42,758 nt of DNA, from the NCBI GenBank assembly GCA_021323265.1, contig JAJTCO010000024.1, forward strand, positions 1 through 42,758. Reading direction: 5' to 3'. Under the pieces are notes generated by a model, which was not told the origin of the DNA, made no database searches, and saw only the letters and a list, made by a program, of their open reading frames with translations. The stretch comes from Pseudoduganella sp. Lineage in GTDB: Bacteria; Pseudomonadota; Gammaproteobacteria; Burkholderiales; Burkholderiaceae_D. The translations under genes and the position numbers were made by a program. Shown here one piece after another: positions 41,464-42,758 of the stretch (position 1 is its first letter; each line of letters starts with the position of its first letter).

Positions 41464-42758
41464 CTAGCTGGCGCGCACCTTTTTGAATACCAGGTTGCGC
41501 ACTTCGTCCACCACGACCTGAAAGCCGGTCACTTCCTTGTTTTTGCCGCGGATGAATTTGATGCCCGCCATGAAGCGCTTGTCGCCCGCAAACATATCGC
41601 GCTTCATGGGCTTGAAGCTCACGCTGCCTGCGCGCAGGTTGCTGGCGGTGAGGACGCCTTGCCCGACGGCGAACACATACGACACATCCAGCTCCTCGCT
41701 ATGGAAGGTGCCGCTGAATTGCGCCAGCTCGTCCTGCGTATAGGGCGGCGGCTGGTACGGCTCGTACACCTGCGGGTCGCTGCCGCTCATGCTGTAGTGG
41801 ATGTTCTTGTCGACAAACCTGATCATGAACTTGTCGTCGCCTTCCACTTTCACCTGGAAGAGGGAGTCGCCCAGCGGAATCAACTCCCGCCCTTCCACGC
41901 CATCGGCCCGGCTGAAATGGAGGGCGCCGTTCTGGAGGTAGACCTTGCCGGCCAGGGCGCGCACGGGATTCCAGTAACTGCCCTCGTATTTCTGCAATTG
42001 CTGGAGGGGCAGCTGCACGCGATTGATCTTGTCGTACTCGATGGACGCCGGTTCGGGGAACTGGTTTTCCAGCAGCACGGTCGCCAGGCGCATGCCATAG
42101 CTGCCGCTGTAGGCCAGGCCCGAACTCAAGGTGATGACAGTGAAGTTCTGCACGGGGAAGCTGAAGATCGAGCTGGCGTAGCCGCCATAGCCGCCAATCA
42201 TATAGACCTTGGGAATGCCGCGTTCCAGGCCGACGTGGTGCTGGCTGTAATTGGAAATGCCGGAGATGTCTTTGATGGTGGCGCCGCCATCGAGACGGAT
42301 GGGCGTATTGAGCTTGCCGGCAATGGCCTTGATAAGGGGAGCCTGCGAGGAAAGATGCGCGCGCCAGAGCGACAGGTCGCGTACGGATGAATAGAGGTTC
42401 ATCGGGCCAGCAACGCCGCTGCCGTAGTCTTTCTTATAGGTGCCGTTCTCGCCCGCCCGGTAAGGTACCGCCACATTCGGCAGCAGCAGGCCGCTGTCAT
42501 AAGCGAATACCGTGTTCGACATGCCGAGCGGCGCGAAGATCTGGTTCTTGCAGAACACATCGAAGGCCTGCCCCGACACCGCCTCCACGATTTTCGCCAG
42601 CAGCACCAGGCGCGTGTCGCCGCCGGGGGAAAAGGCTTGGCCCGGCTTGAAGTTCAGCGCCTTCTGGTTGCGGATCAACTGGAGGATGGTCCTGGGCTGC
42701 TCGGGCTCGCGCGATTCCCAGCCGGCCAGCGATTTCAAGACCTTGAACCCGTGCAGGC
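41464..42758 (-). CDS. Serine hydrolase (beta-lactamase/esterase-like), C-terminal part
   Basis: At least 425 residues; the N-terminus with signal peptide and SxxK motif is past the right edge. The visible part has the penicillin-binding-like fold: ILQLIRNQKALNFKPGQAFS, LVLLAKIVEAVSGQAFDVFC, QIFAPLGMSNTVFAYDSG, then a GG motif YMIGGYGGYASSIFSFPV in the place of HTG/HxG. After about 300 visible residues comes a C-terminal beta-rich domain (VFAVGQGVLTASNLR). The usual YxN active-site motif reads SPGGDTRL here, so catalysis may be unusual. Enzymes of this type act on peptides, D-amino acid or ester bonds in the periplasm. Confidence 0.85.
   Translation of the reverse strand, partial: LHGFKVLKSLAGWESREPEQPRTILQLIRNQKALNFKPGQAFSPGGDTRLVLLAKIVEAVSGQAFDVFCKNQIFAPLGMSNTVFAYDSGLLLPNVAVPYRAGENGTYKKDYGSGVAGPMNLYSSVRDLSLWRAHLSSQAPLIKAIAGKLNTPIRLDGGATIKDISGISNYSQHHVGLERGIPKVYMIGGYGGYASSIFSFPVQNFTVITLSSGLAYSGSYGMRLATVLLENQFPEPASIEYDKINRVQLPLQQLQKYEGSYWNPVRALAGKVYLQNGALHFSRADGVEGRELIPLGDSLFQVKVEGDDKFMIRFVDKNIHYSMSGSDPQVYEPYQPPPYTQDELAQFSGTFHSEELDVSYVFAVGQGVLTASNLRAGSVSFKPMKRDMFAGDKRFMAGIKFIRGKNKEVTGFQVVVDEVRNLVFKKVRAS

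Overview
The window looks like a chromosomal segment of a GC-rich betaproteobacterium, most likely Oxalobacteraceae (Massilia/Duganella/Telluria group). This rests on protein character, on the dnaK-grpE-hemH and nadK-recN linkages, on the methyltransferase-rhodanese-tolC operon and on a PEP-CTERM protein. The taxonomic call is inference; no search was run. There is no sign of a prophage, plasmid, IS element or CRISPR array. Coding is dense, with many tail-to-tail stop-codon overlaps and translationally coupled operons.

Layout. 1-2900: start of dnaK and all of grpE (minus strand), with a near-consensus sigma-32 promoter before grpE, a weaker one before dnaK, a CIRCE-like HrcA operator at the 3' end of hemH, and a tiny plus-strand membrane ORF between them. 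2900-4950: a Rid-family protein divergent from a LysR regulator, then an unknown gene whose ribosome binding site lies in a long hairpin. 4936-8004: nadK-recN operon and a divergent VOC gene sharing a textbook LexA box. 8089-11550: small unknown proteins, a DUF3667 membrane protein, a sorbosone-dehydrogenase-like protein and gloA. 11602-14735: TetR, methyltransferase, rhodanese, TolC. 14944-17610: an orphan solute-binding protein and a trans-3-hydroxy-L-proline catabolic pair.

17654-26530 is the most interesting region. A cobalamin riboswitch on the minus strand precedes five overlapping genes: a giant CobN-like chelatase subunit that carries an export signal and a C-terminal membrane anchor, an ExbB/TolQ-like proton-channel protein, a DUF2149 protein with an ExbD-like transmembrane Asp, a TonB-dependent receptor, and a PepSY membrane protein of the reductase-associated type. 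I read this as a B12-repressed envelope system that takes up a metal chelate or tetrapyrrole and processes it in the periplasm, with a proton-driven motor where cytoplasmic CobN would use the AAA+ CobS/CobT. The function is inference.

26666-42758: a small unknown protein, an S41 peptidase, tandem YkgJ-type cysteine-cluster proteins, an MFS transporter, uppP-recQ, a PEP-CTERM HAF-repeat protein with a short upstream ORF, two AraC/EamA-transporter pairs, trmB, a membrane-anchored HIRAN protein, a lipoprotein, DUF2158-like and DUF4197 proteins, a tRNA-Gly(CCC), and a serine hydrolase cut by the right edge.
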